A stretch of DNA of 14,659 bases from Microcaldota archaeon (GTDB taxonomy: Archaea; Micrarchaeota; Micrarchaeia; Norongarragalinales; Norongarragalinaceae): the NCBI GenBank assembly GCA_018304285.1, contig JAGVWL010000022.1, positions 1-14,659 of the forward strand, read 5' to 3'. This document shows positions 5,223 to 12,048 of the stretch, in pieces; the stretch's first letter is position 1, and every line of letters starts with the position of its first letter. A program made the position numbers and the translations under genes. The notes under the pieces were generated by a model that saw nothing but the letters and a program-made list of their open reading frames with translations, searched no databases and was not told where the DNA came from.

Positions 5223-7074
5223 GCCTTTCCGAGCCTATTTTTCGAGTTGATTGGCGCATAAGTTTCCTGAAATTGTCGTCGTAAAATTCCGCGTTTGGCG
5301 AGAGTTTGAGCTCTTCCTCGCCGACAAACGCGTAATTCACTCCGAATGCCTTGAAATCCGCACAAGCGGGGTTTTGGTACATTCGGGCTACGGCTTCAGC
5401 TTCTCTCGCATAGCCTATTCCGTGCGTTTCTAAAACGCCCGTTAGCCCCAACAGCGTTCGCCTGCCCGCCAATGCCGTTATCAAGTTGTTGTTTTCGTCT
5501 CCAGTGAGGAAGACCGCTTCCGGCGGCGTATTTAGTTTTATCCAATCGGCAACTTGAAATTCACTTGCGGAAAACACTTGGTAGCGGGAGTTAGGCAGCC
5601 CTGCCCACGCCGCCGCTTGGACTCCAGCTGCGATTGAAAAAAACATCACGATTATTACTAACGCCGCTCCAGCGTAATTCTTTGCCCCGTTTTTCCAGTA
5701 ATTCCAGATTTTTTCCAAGGCCATTGAGGCAAGCAAGAGAAACACCATCATGGGAAACAGGATTATTTTGAAGTTGTCCCACGGCTGCGGCTGGAACCGG
5801 ATTAGGTTTGCGGCAAGGAAAAGCAGCACGAACGGCGTGACGAACGCCTTTTGGTTTTTGTCCAGTAGGAAATACGCCGGTATTGCGAGGATTATCGCTA
5901 TGGGAAAATTCTTTACCCAGAATAATGCGATTTCAAGCAAGTTTTTGCCAGCGTTTTCTTCCACCCACCCGACGTAAATGCCTGCAAATCCGGGCGTGAT
6001 TTCTTGAGCGATCCATAGAACTTGCGGGATTGCCAGTGCAATCATTGGAATGAAAAACCAAGCCCATTCTTTTCGCCTCTGAGCCAGAATCAAGTAGAAA
6101 GAAACTATTGTGATTGCGATAAAACTGTGCGCGTGTGCCAAAGGCAAAAGCCCGCTAATCACGCCGGCAAGCAGAAGTTCGTTTTTCCCAGCTTTTTTTG
6201 AAATAAACCTGTACAACACCCAAAGCACTAGCAGTGCCGCCGTAACGCCGATTACCGCCCCGCGTTGAGGGAAAATCCACAGCCTGAATGAATTCATCAA
6301 GTACAATCCGCTTTGGGGAATGACCGTGTAATCGCTGTTGAGCAACGCCCTCAAATTTCCTCCCAGCAAATCCGCAACCAGTTTCAAGACTCCCGCGCCG
6401 CCGTTGAAGAAAAACAAGATTGCGGCAAATGCAGCTGCCAAGTCTTTTCCGGCGAACTCTCGGGCGAAAAAAAACGTGAATGCGATCAGCGGTAGAAACA
6501 GCAAAATGCTCGGCAGCAGGAACGCTGCCTGAAGCCCCAATCCTCCGGCGACTAGTATTGCCGTGAGAAAATCGGCCAGAAACGGGTAGACGAGCGGCGT
6601 GCTCGGAATGAAGGGATATGCCGGCGGGTGGTTTTGTCCTAGCGCAAATGAATTTGCGAGGGCGAGGTGCGCAGGCAAGTCGAGTGCAACCGTAATGGTT
6701 GCACGCAAGCTTCCGTCAGCCTCAATGCGGAACGCGCTTGCCGCCGCCAGCGCTGCCGCAACAATAAAAATTACGCATATAGCCAAAGCTGCTGTTTTCG
6801 TTTCAGCGCGCAAAGCGCGTGGTTTTGCTTTGAAAAAGTGCTGGAGCAAGGCTGCGGCGGCGAGGGAGGATATGCCCGCAGCGAGGATTGTGGCTTGCGT
6901 CAAGCCGTTGAAAACCCACCAGTACAGAACCAGCGCCAGCCAGGCTGAAAAGAACAAGCCTGTGAAAATCGCGAATGCGGTTTTCTTCAAAAAAGAATCC
7001 AAAAACGTGAAGGACTTTGCTAGCGCCCACCCGAGGGCGAGCGCCGAAACCACAAAAAACAGTGCTAAAAACAT
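5035..7074 (-). CDS. Polytopic membrane protein, GT-C glycosyltransferase-like
   Basis: The open frame codes 679 residues. The first ~500 are a string of about 12 hydrophobic helices, and the next ~110 a soluble domain that includes WIKLNTPPEAVFLTGDENNN and a FGVNYAFVGEEEL strand region. D132 and H136 in LDLPAHLALANSF, after the first helices, and the PFIPSTPLVYPFLADF loop resemble large envelope proteins with the GT-C fold, which transfer sugars from lipid carriers on the outer membrane face. Enzyme identity and substrate are not readable. The ATG at 7074 begins the first helix directly. After NAEFYDDNFRK (near 5270) the sequence becomes Arg/Pro/Gly-rich and unlike a protein tail. It there runs antisense to the 102-aa gene, so the natural end is probably near 5235. 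Confidence 0.75.
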   Translation of the reverse strand: MFLALFFVVSALALGWALAKSFTFLDSFLKKTAFAIFTGLFFSAWLALVLYWWVFNGLTQATILAAGISSLAAAALLQHFFKAKPRALRAETKTAALAICVIFIVAAALAAASAFRIEADGSLRATITVALDLPAHLALANSFALGQNHPPAYPFIPSTPLVYPFLADFLTAILVAGGLGLQAAFLLPSILLFLPLIAFTFFFAREFAGKDLAAAFAAILFFFNGGAGVLKLVADLLGGNLRALLNSDYTVIPQSGLYLMNSFRLWIFPQRGAVIGVTAALLVLWVLYRFISKKAGKNELLLAGVISGLLPLAHAHSFIAITIVSFYLILAQRRKEWAWFFIPMIALAIPQVLWIAQEITPGFAGIYVGWVEENAGKNLLEIALFWVKNFPIAIILAIPAYFLLDKNQKAFVTPFVLLFLAANLIRFQPQPWDNFKIILFPMMVFLLLASMALEKIWNYWKNGAKNYAGAALVIIVMFFSIAAGVQAAAWAGLPNSRYQVFSASEFQVADWIKLNTPPEAVFLTGDENNNLITALAGRRTLLGLTGVLETHGIGYAREAEAVARMYQNPACADFKAFGVNYAFVGEEELKLSPNAEFYDDNFRKLMRQSTRKIGSERLKALRRLKPARTRATGLWSSRTWEAKAGSGSPAFPPEPRLRCETASGCGGRRPNKAKAEAKR

Positions 7075-7228
7075 TCTTCGGCAACCCCGCGCTTAAAGTC
7101 TATGTGCTTTCCGAGTATATTTAAAAATACTTGCAGTCGACAATTAACCGTAAGCCTTTTTGTTCTGCTGCCATTCTTTTTTTTTCGCGTGTCCGTCGGC
7201 ATTGTTCCCGAACGCCGGTTTCGGAATA

Positions 7229-7237
7229 GTTTTATGC
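7229..7237 (+). promoter_or_regulatory. TATA-like box for the LonB-like gene
   Basis: gttttatgc is centred about 26 bases before the ATG at 7258, fitting a leaderless transcript and favouring that ATG over the earlier in-frame start codons, including one at 7234 inside the box. A stronger AT stretch at 7116-7129 may serve the divergent membrane-protein gene. Confidence 0.5.
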
Positions 7238-7257
7238 TTTTACTTCCTTTTTCGTTC

Positions 7258-8682
7258 ATGCGCTTCAAGAATACCGGAGAAATTCCTATTCCGAAAGACC
7301 CGCTAGCGCAAGTCATCGGCCAAGACGAGGCTGTTAAAATAGCTAAAGTCGCGGCTTCGCAAAAACGGCATTTGCTTTTGGTCGGGCCTCCGGGCACGGG
7401 CAAAAGCATGCTCGCTCAAGCCATGGCGTTGCACTTGCCCAAGCCCACTGAGGAAATCGCGATTTTGCACAATCCCGAACAGCCCGAGCGGCCGTTCGTG
7501 GAAGTGCGCAACGTCAACCAAGTTCGCAAGGAAGAGAAGATGGCTGATGCGCTGAAGGGAAAGACCGTTGCACCGGCAGCAGTCCCTTCCTTTGTTGCGG
7601 AACGCCTTGGCTTCCGGTGCAGGCGTTGCGGAAGGCTGAGCCGCGCTTCAGAAGCTTCGTGCCCAAACTGCGGCGCGGACAAGAAGTTCGAAAGCGTTTT
7701 CGGAAACATAATCGCCGAAGACGCTTACTCTTCGGACAAGCGGGGAAAGCGCTTGAGCACCACGCGCGTTACGGACGACGGACGCGAGGAAGTGATAGTT
7801 TACGAACGGCAGGGCGAGGAAATCCTGATTCTCGACCAGAAGACTCTCGAGAAAATGGATGCGGTGAAAAAGAAAAGGCCGCGCAAAGTGATCGTTCCGT
7901 TCAACCGCAAGACTTTCGTTGTTGCAACCGGCGCGAGCGAAACCGAATTGCTTGGCGACGTGAGGCACGACCCTTACGGCGGGCACCAGGGCATCGGTAC
8001 CCCTCCCTACATGCGCGTTGTCCCCGGCTCGATTCACGAATCCCACCAGGGCGTTTTGTTTATAGACGAGATTTCGTCGATGCAGTATTCGCAGAGGTAT
8101 TTGTTCACTGCGATGCAGGAAAAGAAATACCCGATTGTCGGGCACAATCCGCAGAGCGCGGGCGCAAGCGTGCGCGTGGACGACGTGCCTTGCGACTTCA
8201 TTCTGGTTGCGGCAACGAACATCAACGACTTGCCTGGAATACTACCTCCATTGCGTTCGCGCATAATCGGCAACGGGTACGAGGTTTTGCTCGAGTCGTG
8301 GATGCCGGACACCGCGGAAAACCGCGACAAGATAGTGCAGTTTCTGGCGCAGGAAATCCGCAAGGACGGGAAGATTCCGCACGCTTCGAAAGAGGCGGTA
8401 GAAGAAATAATCGCGGAGGCTGGAAAACGCGCGAAACAGTGGGCCGGCCAGGATAACGCGCTTACGCTAAAGCTGCGCGAGTTGAGCGGGATAATCAGGC
8501 TTGCGGGGGATTTCGCTTTCGCAAACAGCCACGAGCTGATTTCGCGCGACGACGTGGTGCTTGCGCTCAAGCGGGGTAGGAACGTGGAAGAGCAGTTGCA
8601 GGACAAGTACGGAAGCGTGTGGAAGGCGGGGGCGAGCGAACTCGCGCGCGAAAAGAAAACACACCAAAAGGAAGTTGGCTAA
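7258..8682 (+). CDS. LonB-like AAA+ ATPase with zinc ribbon, lacking the Lon peptidase domain
   Basis: A 474-residue protein clearly related to the ATPase part of archaeal LonB. Visible are the FKNTGEIPIP start, VIGQDEAVKIAKVAA, Walker A GPPGTGKS (43-50), a long insert, LLGDVRHDPYGG, Walker B GVLFIDEI (D270/E271), sensor-1 AATNINDL, arginine-finger LRSRI (332-336) and a helical lid. Archaeal LonB normally has two membrane helices in the insert and a C-terminal Ser-Lys peptidase. Here the insert instead carries a zinc ribbon (C121, C124, C135, C138), and the chain ends soon after the lid with KKTHQKEVG. It is therefore a soluble ATPase, perhaps a remodelling factor using a partner protease or none. 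The stop is followed by a convergent gene with no peptidase remnant. Confidence 0.85.
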   Translation: MRFKNTGEIPIPKDPLAQVIGQDEAVKIAKVAASQKRHLLLVGPPGTGKSMLAQAMALHLPKPTEEIAILHNPEQPERPFVEVRNVNQVRKEEKMADALKGKTVAPAAVPSFVAERLGFRCRRCGRLSRASEASCPNCGADKKFESVFGNIIAEDAYSSDKRGKRLSTTRVTDDGREEVIVYERQGEEILILDQKTLEKMDAVKKKRPRKVIVPFNRKTFVVATGASETELLGDVRHDPYGGHQGIGTPPYMRVVPGSIHESHQGVLFIDEISSMQYSQRYLFTAMQEKKYPIVGHNPQSAGASVRVDDVPCDFILVAATNINDLPGILPPLRSRIIGNGYEVLLESWMPDTAENRDKIVQFLAQEIRKDGKIPHASKEAVEEIIAEAGKRAKQWAGQDNALTLKLRELSGIIRLAGDFAFANSHELISRDDVVLALKRGRNVEEQLQDKYGSVWKAGASELAREKKTHQKEVG

Positions 8683-8745
8683 ACTTAGCGCGTCCTGCCG
8701 AGGCAGCAGTAAGAACCTCATTCACGCCTATGCCGCTTTGCTTTT

Positions 8746-9150
8746 TCAGCGCTTGGCTCTTCTGACCATGTTGTGGAACGCCCTGCGGTGGCGTTCGCCC
8801 AGCGTCTGTTCGTACTCTTCGATGGGCACGATTACCTTCCCGCTCTGGTAGACTATGAGGGAAAGCACTGCGGTGCCCAGCCAGAACATGAACCACGCTA
8901 TCGGCGCGAGCAGGATGCCCAGCGAGTCTTCGCTTGAGAATTCGCTTCTTCCCGCGCTCAATGCCCAGCCGAACAGCTGTTCGGAAATCTTGGGGTTGAG
9001 CGTGGCGGCGTTTATCTTGTCGACCGTTACGAAAACGCTGTAAGCGGCGTTGGCTACCATCAATACCGAAAACAACACGAAAAACGCGCCTGCAAGCTTG
9101 AGCAAGTGCATTCTTTTTCCTGAAATCGAAAGCCAAAAAATCCTGTGCAT
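8746..9150 (-). CDS. Small membrane protein with two helices (134 aa)
   Basis: I do not recognise this family. Helix one spans about residues 16-42 (LAGAFFVLFSVLMVANAAYS) and helix two about 78-102 (APIAWFMFWLGTAVLSLIVY). They flank a roughly 40-residue loop rich in Ser and Glu. The C-terminal tail is strongly basic (GERHRRAFHNMVRRAKR), so by the positive-inside rule it is probably cytoplasmic along with the basic N-terminus. The ATG at 9150 is preferred to an in-frame ATG at 9186: a GGTGG ribosome site lies just before it, and the TATA box at 9201-9208 would place transcription start downstream of 9186. It converges with the LonB-like gene and is divergent from the tRNA-Val gene, sharing its promoter region. 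Confidence 0.65.
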   Translation of the reverse strand: MHRIFWLSISGKRMHLLKLAGAFFVLFSVLMVANAAYSVFVTVDKINAATLNPKISEQLFGWALSAGRSEFSSEDSLGILLAPIAWFMFWLGTAVLSLIVYQSGKVIVPIEEYEQTLGERHRRAFHNMVRRAKR

Positions 9151-9157
9151 AATCAAA

Positions 9158-9162
9158 CCACC
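9158..9162 (-). promoter_or_regulatory. Shine-Dalgarno site deciding the start at 9150
   Basis: On the minus strand GGTGG lies seven bases before the ATG at 9150. It is inside the coding region if the longer start at 9186 is used, so it argues for the shorter protein. Confidence 0.6.
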
Positions 9163-9200
9163 TTGAACGTTTTTCTCTAAAGCCATTACCCTGACACCGT

Positions 9201-9208
9201 ATTTAAAG
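9201..9208. promoter_or_regulatory. Bidirectional TATA-like box between tRNA-Val and the small membrane protein gene
   Basis: atttaaag is centred 27 bases before the first base of tRNA-Val. Read on the other strand (ctttaaat) it predicts a start near 9178 and a ~28-base leader for the minus-strand gene. Confidence 0.6.
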
Positions 9209-9267
9209 TTGTTGAACGCAAAACTCTTTAAGGGCCCGTAGTCGAGTGGCTAAGACGCTTCGTTTAC

Positions 9268-9304
9268 GGGTTCGGGAGGCTGCAATGCTTTCCGCGCCGA
9301 ACAC
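9268..9304 (+). other. tRNA-Val intron 1 (anticodon loop, 36/37)
   Basis: A 37-nt intron. A central helix GTTT (9262-9265) with GAAC (9299-9302) is followed by the bulge ACG, cut AC|G; the other cut is AC|A at 9304/9305. The inner stem begins GG/CC. The outer stem is offset by two bases, so this is a relaxed BHB. Because AC is repeated at both ends, cut sites shifted by 1-2 bases give the same product. Confidence 0.75.
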
Positions 9305-9327
9305 ACCGAAGAGACCCGGAGTTCGAT

Positions 9328-9368
9328 TCGAGCAGGACGTTGTTTTGCAACCGTTCGCTTTGCGAATA
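9328..9368 (+). other. tRNA-Val intron 2 (T loop, 59/60)
   Basis: A 41-nt intron with a well-formed BHB: outer helix CGGAG/CTCCG, central helix TTCG (9322-9325) with CGAA (9363-9366), 3-base bulges ATT (cut AT|T) and TAT (cut TA|T), and a short G-U-rich inner helix. Splicing restores T loop TTCGATT. Confidence 0.85.
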
Positions 9369-9393
9369 TCTCCGCGGGCCCACTATCCTCTCG

Positions 9394-9400
9394 CTTTTAA
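9394..9400 (+). promoter_or_regulatory. TATA-like box for the LamG/glycosidase gene
   Basis: cttttaa is centred about 32 bases before the ATG at 9429, only 12 bases after the end of tRNA-Val. It indicates a separate, near-leaderless transcript. Confidence 0.45.
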
Positions 9401-9428
9401 TGCGCTTTCTCTCTAATGGCGTGTTGGA

Positions 9429-11762
9429 ATGAAAAAGAAAAGCCAGGCTGCTTTCGAGTACATGATTCTGGTGGCCGGCGTTTTGCTTATCGTGGTTATT
9501 GCCACGGTCGCATTCAGGACTATGTTCCAGTCGCCCGCCGAAAGCGTGCAAGCTTCGAACTGTTGGCTCAAGCTTGCGAAGGATTCCAATTGTTATGTGG
9601 GCAGCCAGTGGAACGCGTGCGGGCAGGTTGACCGGGCGAAGTATGAGATGACTGCAAACGTTTTTTGTGCGCCCCTGGAAACACCCGGCGGTTGCCAAGG
9701 CGTTTTGCCTGACGACAAGCTGTGGTGCGGGTCAGAAGGCGGCGGGATTTACTTCCCTGCGGGTTCGCCTACGCCCTCGCCTTCAGCGAGTCCTTCGGCC
9801 TCGCCTAGTGCTAGTCCATCTGCTTCGCCTAGCCCGAGTGCGTCTCCATCAACAAGCCCTTCCCCCTCGCCGTCGCCATCCCCGCCTCCAAGCCCGACGC
9901 CCGACCCTTACTTGCTGGGATACTGGAATTTCGACAATTACAACGACACTGCAGTGTTCGATTCTTCTCTTTACGGCAGGACCGGTTTCTTCACTTACGG
10001 CACTGCGCCGCAAAACATCGTTGCCAACGGCTTCCAAGGAAACGGCTTGAAGACAAGCCAGGCGACGGGCGCGCAGTTGAACGTTCCCTACACAGGCTTT
10101 CTGGCTAGCGGCGGGCCTTTCACGATAATGAGCTGGTTCAAGCACGACACTGGGCTTATCGGGCCGTATGAAGACCAGGGTTACGGCGGAATTGAAAAGA
10201 AAGACTACCGCGTTCGGTTGTTCTGGACCGGATTTGGCAGCTATTTCGCCGAAGGCTGGGGTTGCAAAGTCCTTTCGGGGAGCAGCCCTGAAGTCAGGAT
10301 GAGCATGTCGGTTGCGGCAGGTGAATGGAACAACGTGGCTTGCGTTTACGACGGAAACGCATTCAAACTGTTCGTGAACGGAATGCTCTTGGATTCCAAA
10401 ACAATCGGCGTCATAGACTACGGCGGCTCGGGAGGATTGGTCGTAGGCACGTCCCCTGCAGGGCAGGTTTGGAACGGAACCATAGACGAAGTGCGGATTT
10501 ACAACCGCTCGCTTTCGCAAGAAGAAATTTTCACGCTCATTCCGCAGTCTTCGCAGACGATGCAATTGCTGGAAACCGCGAAAAACGCGGATTCATTCGT
10601 TGACTTTATCGGCTTTAACCTTCACGATTGGCCTAACTTTGTGACTGTGGTAGTGCCGCTCGTTGGTAATTCCGGCGTGAGGCACGTTCGCGATCACCTT
10701 GGAGCCACGGGATTAAATTGGCTTCAAACGAAAATGGACGCGCTGTTGGATTACAACGTGCGTTTCGGCTTGATTGCCGACAACAGGCCCGACCCCAACA
10801 TTTACATTTCAGCCGCGCAAGCGCAACAGCACGTGAAAACGCTTTTGCAAAACTTGGGCGCCGGCGCGGTAGATTACGTGGAAGGGCCGAACGAGCCGGA
10901 CAACCCCAACATGTTTTACCCCTCGCCCGTGCCGCCAAACTGGATGTCCGCAATTCAGAATTACACTCAAGACCTGTACACCGCGTTCAAGGCTGACCCC
11001 GTTACGCAAAACGTTGTTCTCGTCGGCCCGTCCCTCACCAATTTCACGTGGATGACCGAAATAGGCGATTTGACCCCTTGGGTTGATTTTGCGAACGGCC
11101 ATCCTTACAGCTGGAGCAGTTCTTCCATCGCCTATCCCGGCTTTCCGGTGTTGGACCGGGAGATTTACGCCCACACCCTTCCTTATCCCGGAAAGAAGCT
11201 GAAGGTGACTGAAACCGGAGGTTATCACACTGGAACCGAGCAAGGCTTCGTTTCCGAATACGTCCAAGCCAAGTACGCCGTCCGCCGCTTGTTCGTGGTT
11301 TTCAACCGCAGCATTGTCGACAAGGCTTATTACTACGATTTCATGGACGACGGGACGAACGCAAGCAACCACTACCACAACCAAGGCTTGGTTTACATAA
11401 ACGGCACTCCCAAACGCTCTTACAACGCCTTGAAGAATGCGGTTGAGCTGCTGAAAGAGCCAGGCGCTGTTTTCACGCCAGGGCAGTTGAATTACAATTT
11501 GACCGTCGCTTCAACGTACTTGCACCACGCTCTCTTGCAGAAGAGCAACGGCGACTTTTACCTGGTCTTGTGGCTGGAGGGCGACAGCAGCGACTCGGAC
11601 CGGGTCGTAAGCACGAGGGTGGATTTCAACACGCCGATCGTGCAGGCGGTCGTTTACTCCCCGACCGAATCCACCGCGCCCATCGCAAGCTACTCCAACC
11701 CGACGCAAATAACCCTCGACGTGCCGGACAAGATTTTGATGCTGAAAATCACGCCGGCGTGA
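9429..11762 (+). CDS. Surface protein: class III signal peptide, Ser/Pro linker, LamG-like domain, glycoside-hydrolase-like domain
   Basis: A 777-residue multidomain protein. The N-terminus MKKKSQAAFEYMILVAGVLL is a class III (archaellin/pilin) signal: basic residues, predicted cleavage before Q6, Glu at +5, then a hydrophobic helix. It should be processed by a prepilin peptidase and either held in the membrane or assembled as a pilin-like subunit. A Ser/Pro repeat linker spans about residues 112-158. Residues ~160-377 form a LamG/concanavalin-like domain (LLGYWNFDNYND; WNNVACVYDG; GTIDEVRIYNRSLSQEE), typical of sugar binding. Residues ~380-777 resemble a clan GH-A (beta/alpha)8 hydrolase, with acid/base E489 in EGPNEPD and nucleophile candidate E595 in KVTETGG. 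Activity and family number are unknown. Many N-x-S/T sites suggest glycosylation. Confidence 0.85.
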   Translation: MKKKSQAAFEYMILVAGVLLIVVIATVAFRTMFQSPAESVQASNCWLKLAKDSNCYVGSQWNACGQVDRAKYEMTANVFCAPLETPGGCQGVLPDDKLWCGSEGGGIYFPAGSPTPSPSASPSASPSASPSASPSPSASPSTSPSPSPSPSPPPSPTPDPYLLGYWNFDNYNDTAVFDSSLYGRTGFFTYGTAPQNIVANGFQGNGLKTSQATGAQLNVPYTGFLASGGPFTIMSWFKHDTGLIGPYEDQGYGGIEKKDYRVRLFWTGFGSYFAEGWGCKVLSGSSPEVRMSMSVAAGEWNNVACVYDGNAFKLFVNGMLLDSKTIGVIDYGGSGGLVVGTSPAGQVWNGTIDEVRIYNRSLSQEEIFTLIPQSSQTMQLLETAKNADSFVDFIGFNLHDWPNFVTVVVPLVGNSGVRHVRDHLGATGLNWLQTKMDALLDYNVRFGLIADNRPDPNIYISAAQAQQHVKTLLQNLGAGAVDYVEGPNEPDNPNMFYPSPVPPNWMSAIQNYTQDLYTAFKADPVTQNVVLVGPSLTNFTWMTEIGDLTPWVDFANGHPYSWSSSSIAYPGFPVLDREIYAHTLPYPGKKLKVTETGGYHTGTEQGFVSEYVQAKYAVRRLFVVFNRSIVDKAYYYDFMDDGTNASNHYHNQGLVYINGTPKRSYNALKNAVELLKEPGAVFTPGQLNYNLTVASTYLHHALLQKSNGDFYLVLWLEGDSSDSDRVVSTRVDFNTPIVQAVVYSPTESTAPIASYSNPTQITLDVPDKILMLKITPA
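9766..9903 (+). repeat. Ser/Pro low-complexity linker repeat
   Basis: In-frame repeats of Ser-Pro and Ser-Ala-Ser-Pro units form a ~46-residue flexible linker between the pilin-like N-terminus and the LamG-like domain. DNA copies vary in synonymous bases, so protein selection rather than recent slippage maintains it. Confidence 0.85.
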
Positions 11763-11775
11763 GCGCAAAAAACGG

Positions 11776-11783
11776 TTTTTAAA
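11776..11783 (+). promoter_or_regulatory. TATA box for tRNA-Phe
   Basis: tttttaaa is centred 28 bases before the first base of tRNA-Phe, the expected distance for transcription starting at or near the mature 5' end. Confidence 0.6.
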
Positions 11784-11826
11784 CAGCGCCCGTCAAATAA
11801 TTCTTGTGCCGCAGTAGCTCAGCCTG

Positions 11827-11861
11827 ACTTCTCAAAACCCTGGGGTTTTGCGAGGGGCCAG
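11827..11861 (+). other. tRNA-Phe intron 1 (D loop)
   Basis: A 35-nt intron with a strong internal hairpin (CAAAACC/GGTTTTG). BHB is relaxed: a 3-bp central helix GCC/GGC, 5' bulge TGA (cut TG|A), inner helix CTTC/GAGG, and a cut AG|G on the 3' side. The exact position could shift by one base with no change in the product. Confidence 0.7.
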
Positions 11862-11873
11862 GGAGAGCGTTCG

Positions 11874-11909
11874 ATTTCTCCGAGGCATTCAGCTTCTGAG
11901 GAAGACGTA
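11874..11909 (+). other. tRNA-Phe intron 2 (anticodon stem, 30/31)
   Basis: A 36-nt intron with a well-formed BHB: central helix CGTT (11868-11871) with GACG (11904-11907), bulges CGA (cut CG|A) and TAC (cut TA|C), and a 6-bp inner helix TTTCTC/GAGGAA. The outer helix is only about 2 bp. The central helix uses bases of the 12-nt internal exon and of the D stem. Confidence 0.85.
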
Positions 11910-11953
11910 CCTGAAGAGCGATATGCCAAGAGTTCAAATCTCTTCTGCGGCAC

Positions 11954-11967
11954 TTTTTTTTCTTTTT
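11954..11967 (+). terminator. T-run terminator after tRNA-Phe
   Basis: Eight T, one C and five T follow two bases after the mature tRNA 3' end, a typical archaeal T-rich termination signal. Confidence 0.65.
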
Positions 11968-12005
11968 ACCACTGGAAGCACTGGAAAGCCGCTCTCTGTC
12001 AAAGC

Positions 12006-12014
12006 TTAAAAATA
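12006..12014 (+). promoter_or_regulatory. TATA-like box for the LAGLIDADG gene
   Basis: ttaaaaata is centred about 39 bases before the ATG at 12049 and 24 before a GTG at 12034. A start of transcription near 12036 fits the ATG with a 13-base leader. Confidence 0.5.
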
Positions 12015-12048
12015 AAGTTCAATTTGGCTTCTAGTGGCTTCTTTAGGA

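Larger units (their letters stand above)
9232..9382 (+). tRNA. tRNA-Val(UAC) with two introns (anticodon loop and T loop)
   Basis: The acceptor arms GGGCCCG (9232-9238) and CGGGCCC (9375-9381), with discriminator A, enclose a D arm, anticodon stem CTTCG/CGAAG (9258-9262/9307-9311), variable AGACC and T stem CGGAG/CTCCG (9317-9321/9370-9374). The anticodon loop and T loop each contain an insertion. Removing 9268-9304 gives loop TTTACAC with anticodon UAC. Removing 9328-9368 gives T loop TTCGATT. The spliced tRNA is 73 nt with all usual conserved bases; CCA is not encoded. Body bases closely resemble archaeal tRNA-Val. Splicing by the archaeal endonuclease at BHB folds is inferred. Confidence 0.93.
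11808..11952 (+). tRNA. tRNA-Phe(GAA) with two introns (D loop and anticodon stem)
   Basis: Acceptor arms GCCGCAG (11808-11814) and CTGCGGC (11945-11951), with discriminator A, enclose a D stem GCTC/GAGC, T arm AAGAG-TTCAAAT-CTCTT (11928-11944), variable ATGCC and anticodon loop CTGAAGA (11911-11917; anticodon GAA). Removing 11827-11861 restores D loop AGCCTGGGA, as in other archaeal tRNA-Phe. Removing 11874-11909 restores anticodon stem TTCGC/GCGAT, with one T-T mismatch at 27-43. The spliced tRNA is 74 nt. The two introns are separated by an exon of only 12 nt. CCA is not encoded. A T8CT5 run follows as terminator. Confidence 0.9.

Noticed and set aside
7617..8456. 279-codon plus-strand frame inside the LonB-like gene
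   Set aside because: It is Arg/Gly-rich in the alternative frame of a well-supported AAA+ gene.
8695..8706. CTGCC/GGCAG inverted repeat after the LonB-like gene as a terminator
   Set aside because: The loop would be only two bases and no T run follows, so it is unlikely to be a functional hairpin.
9766..9903. Short tandem repeats resembling a CRISPR or minisatellite
   Set aside because: The repeats are in frame, encode a Ser/Pro linker, and vary at synonymous positions; there are no spacers.
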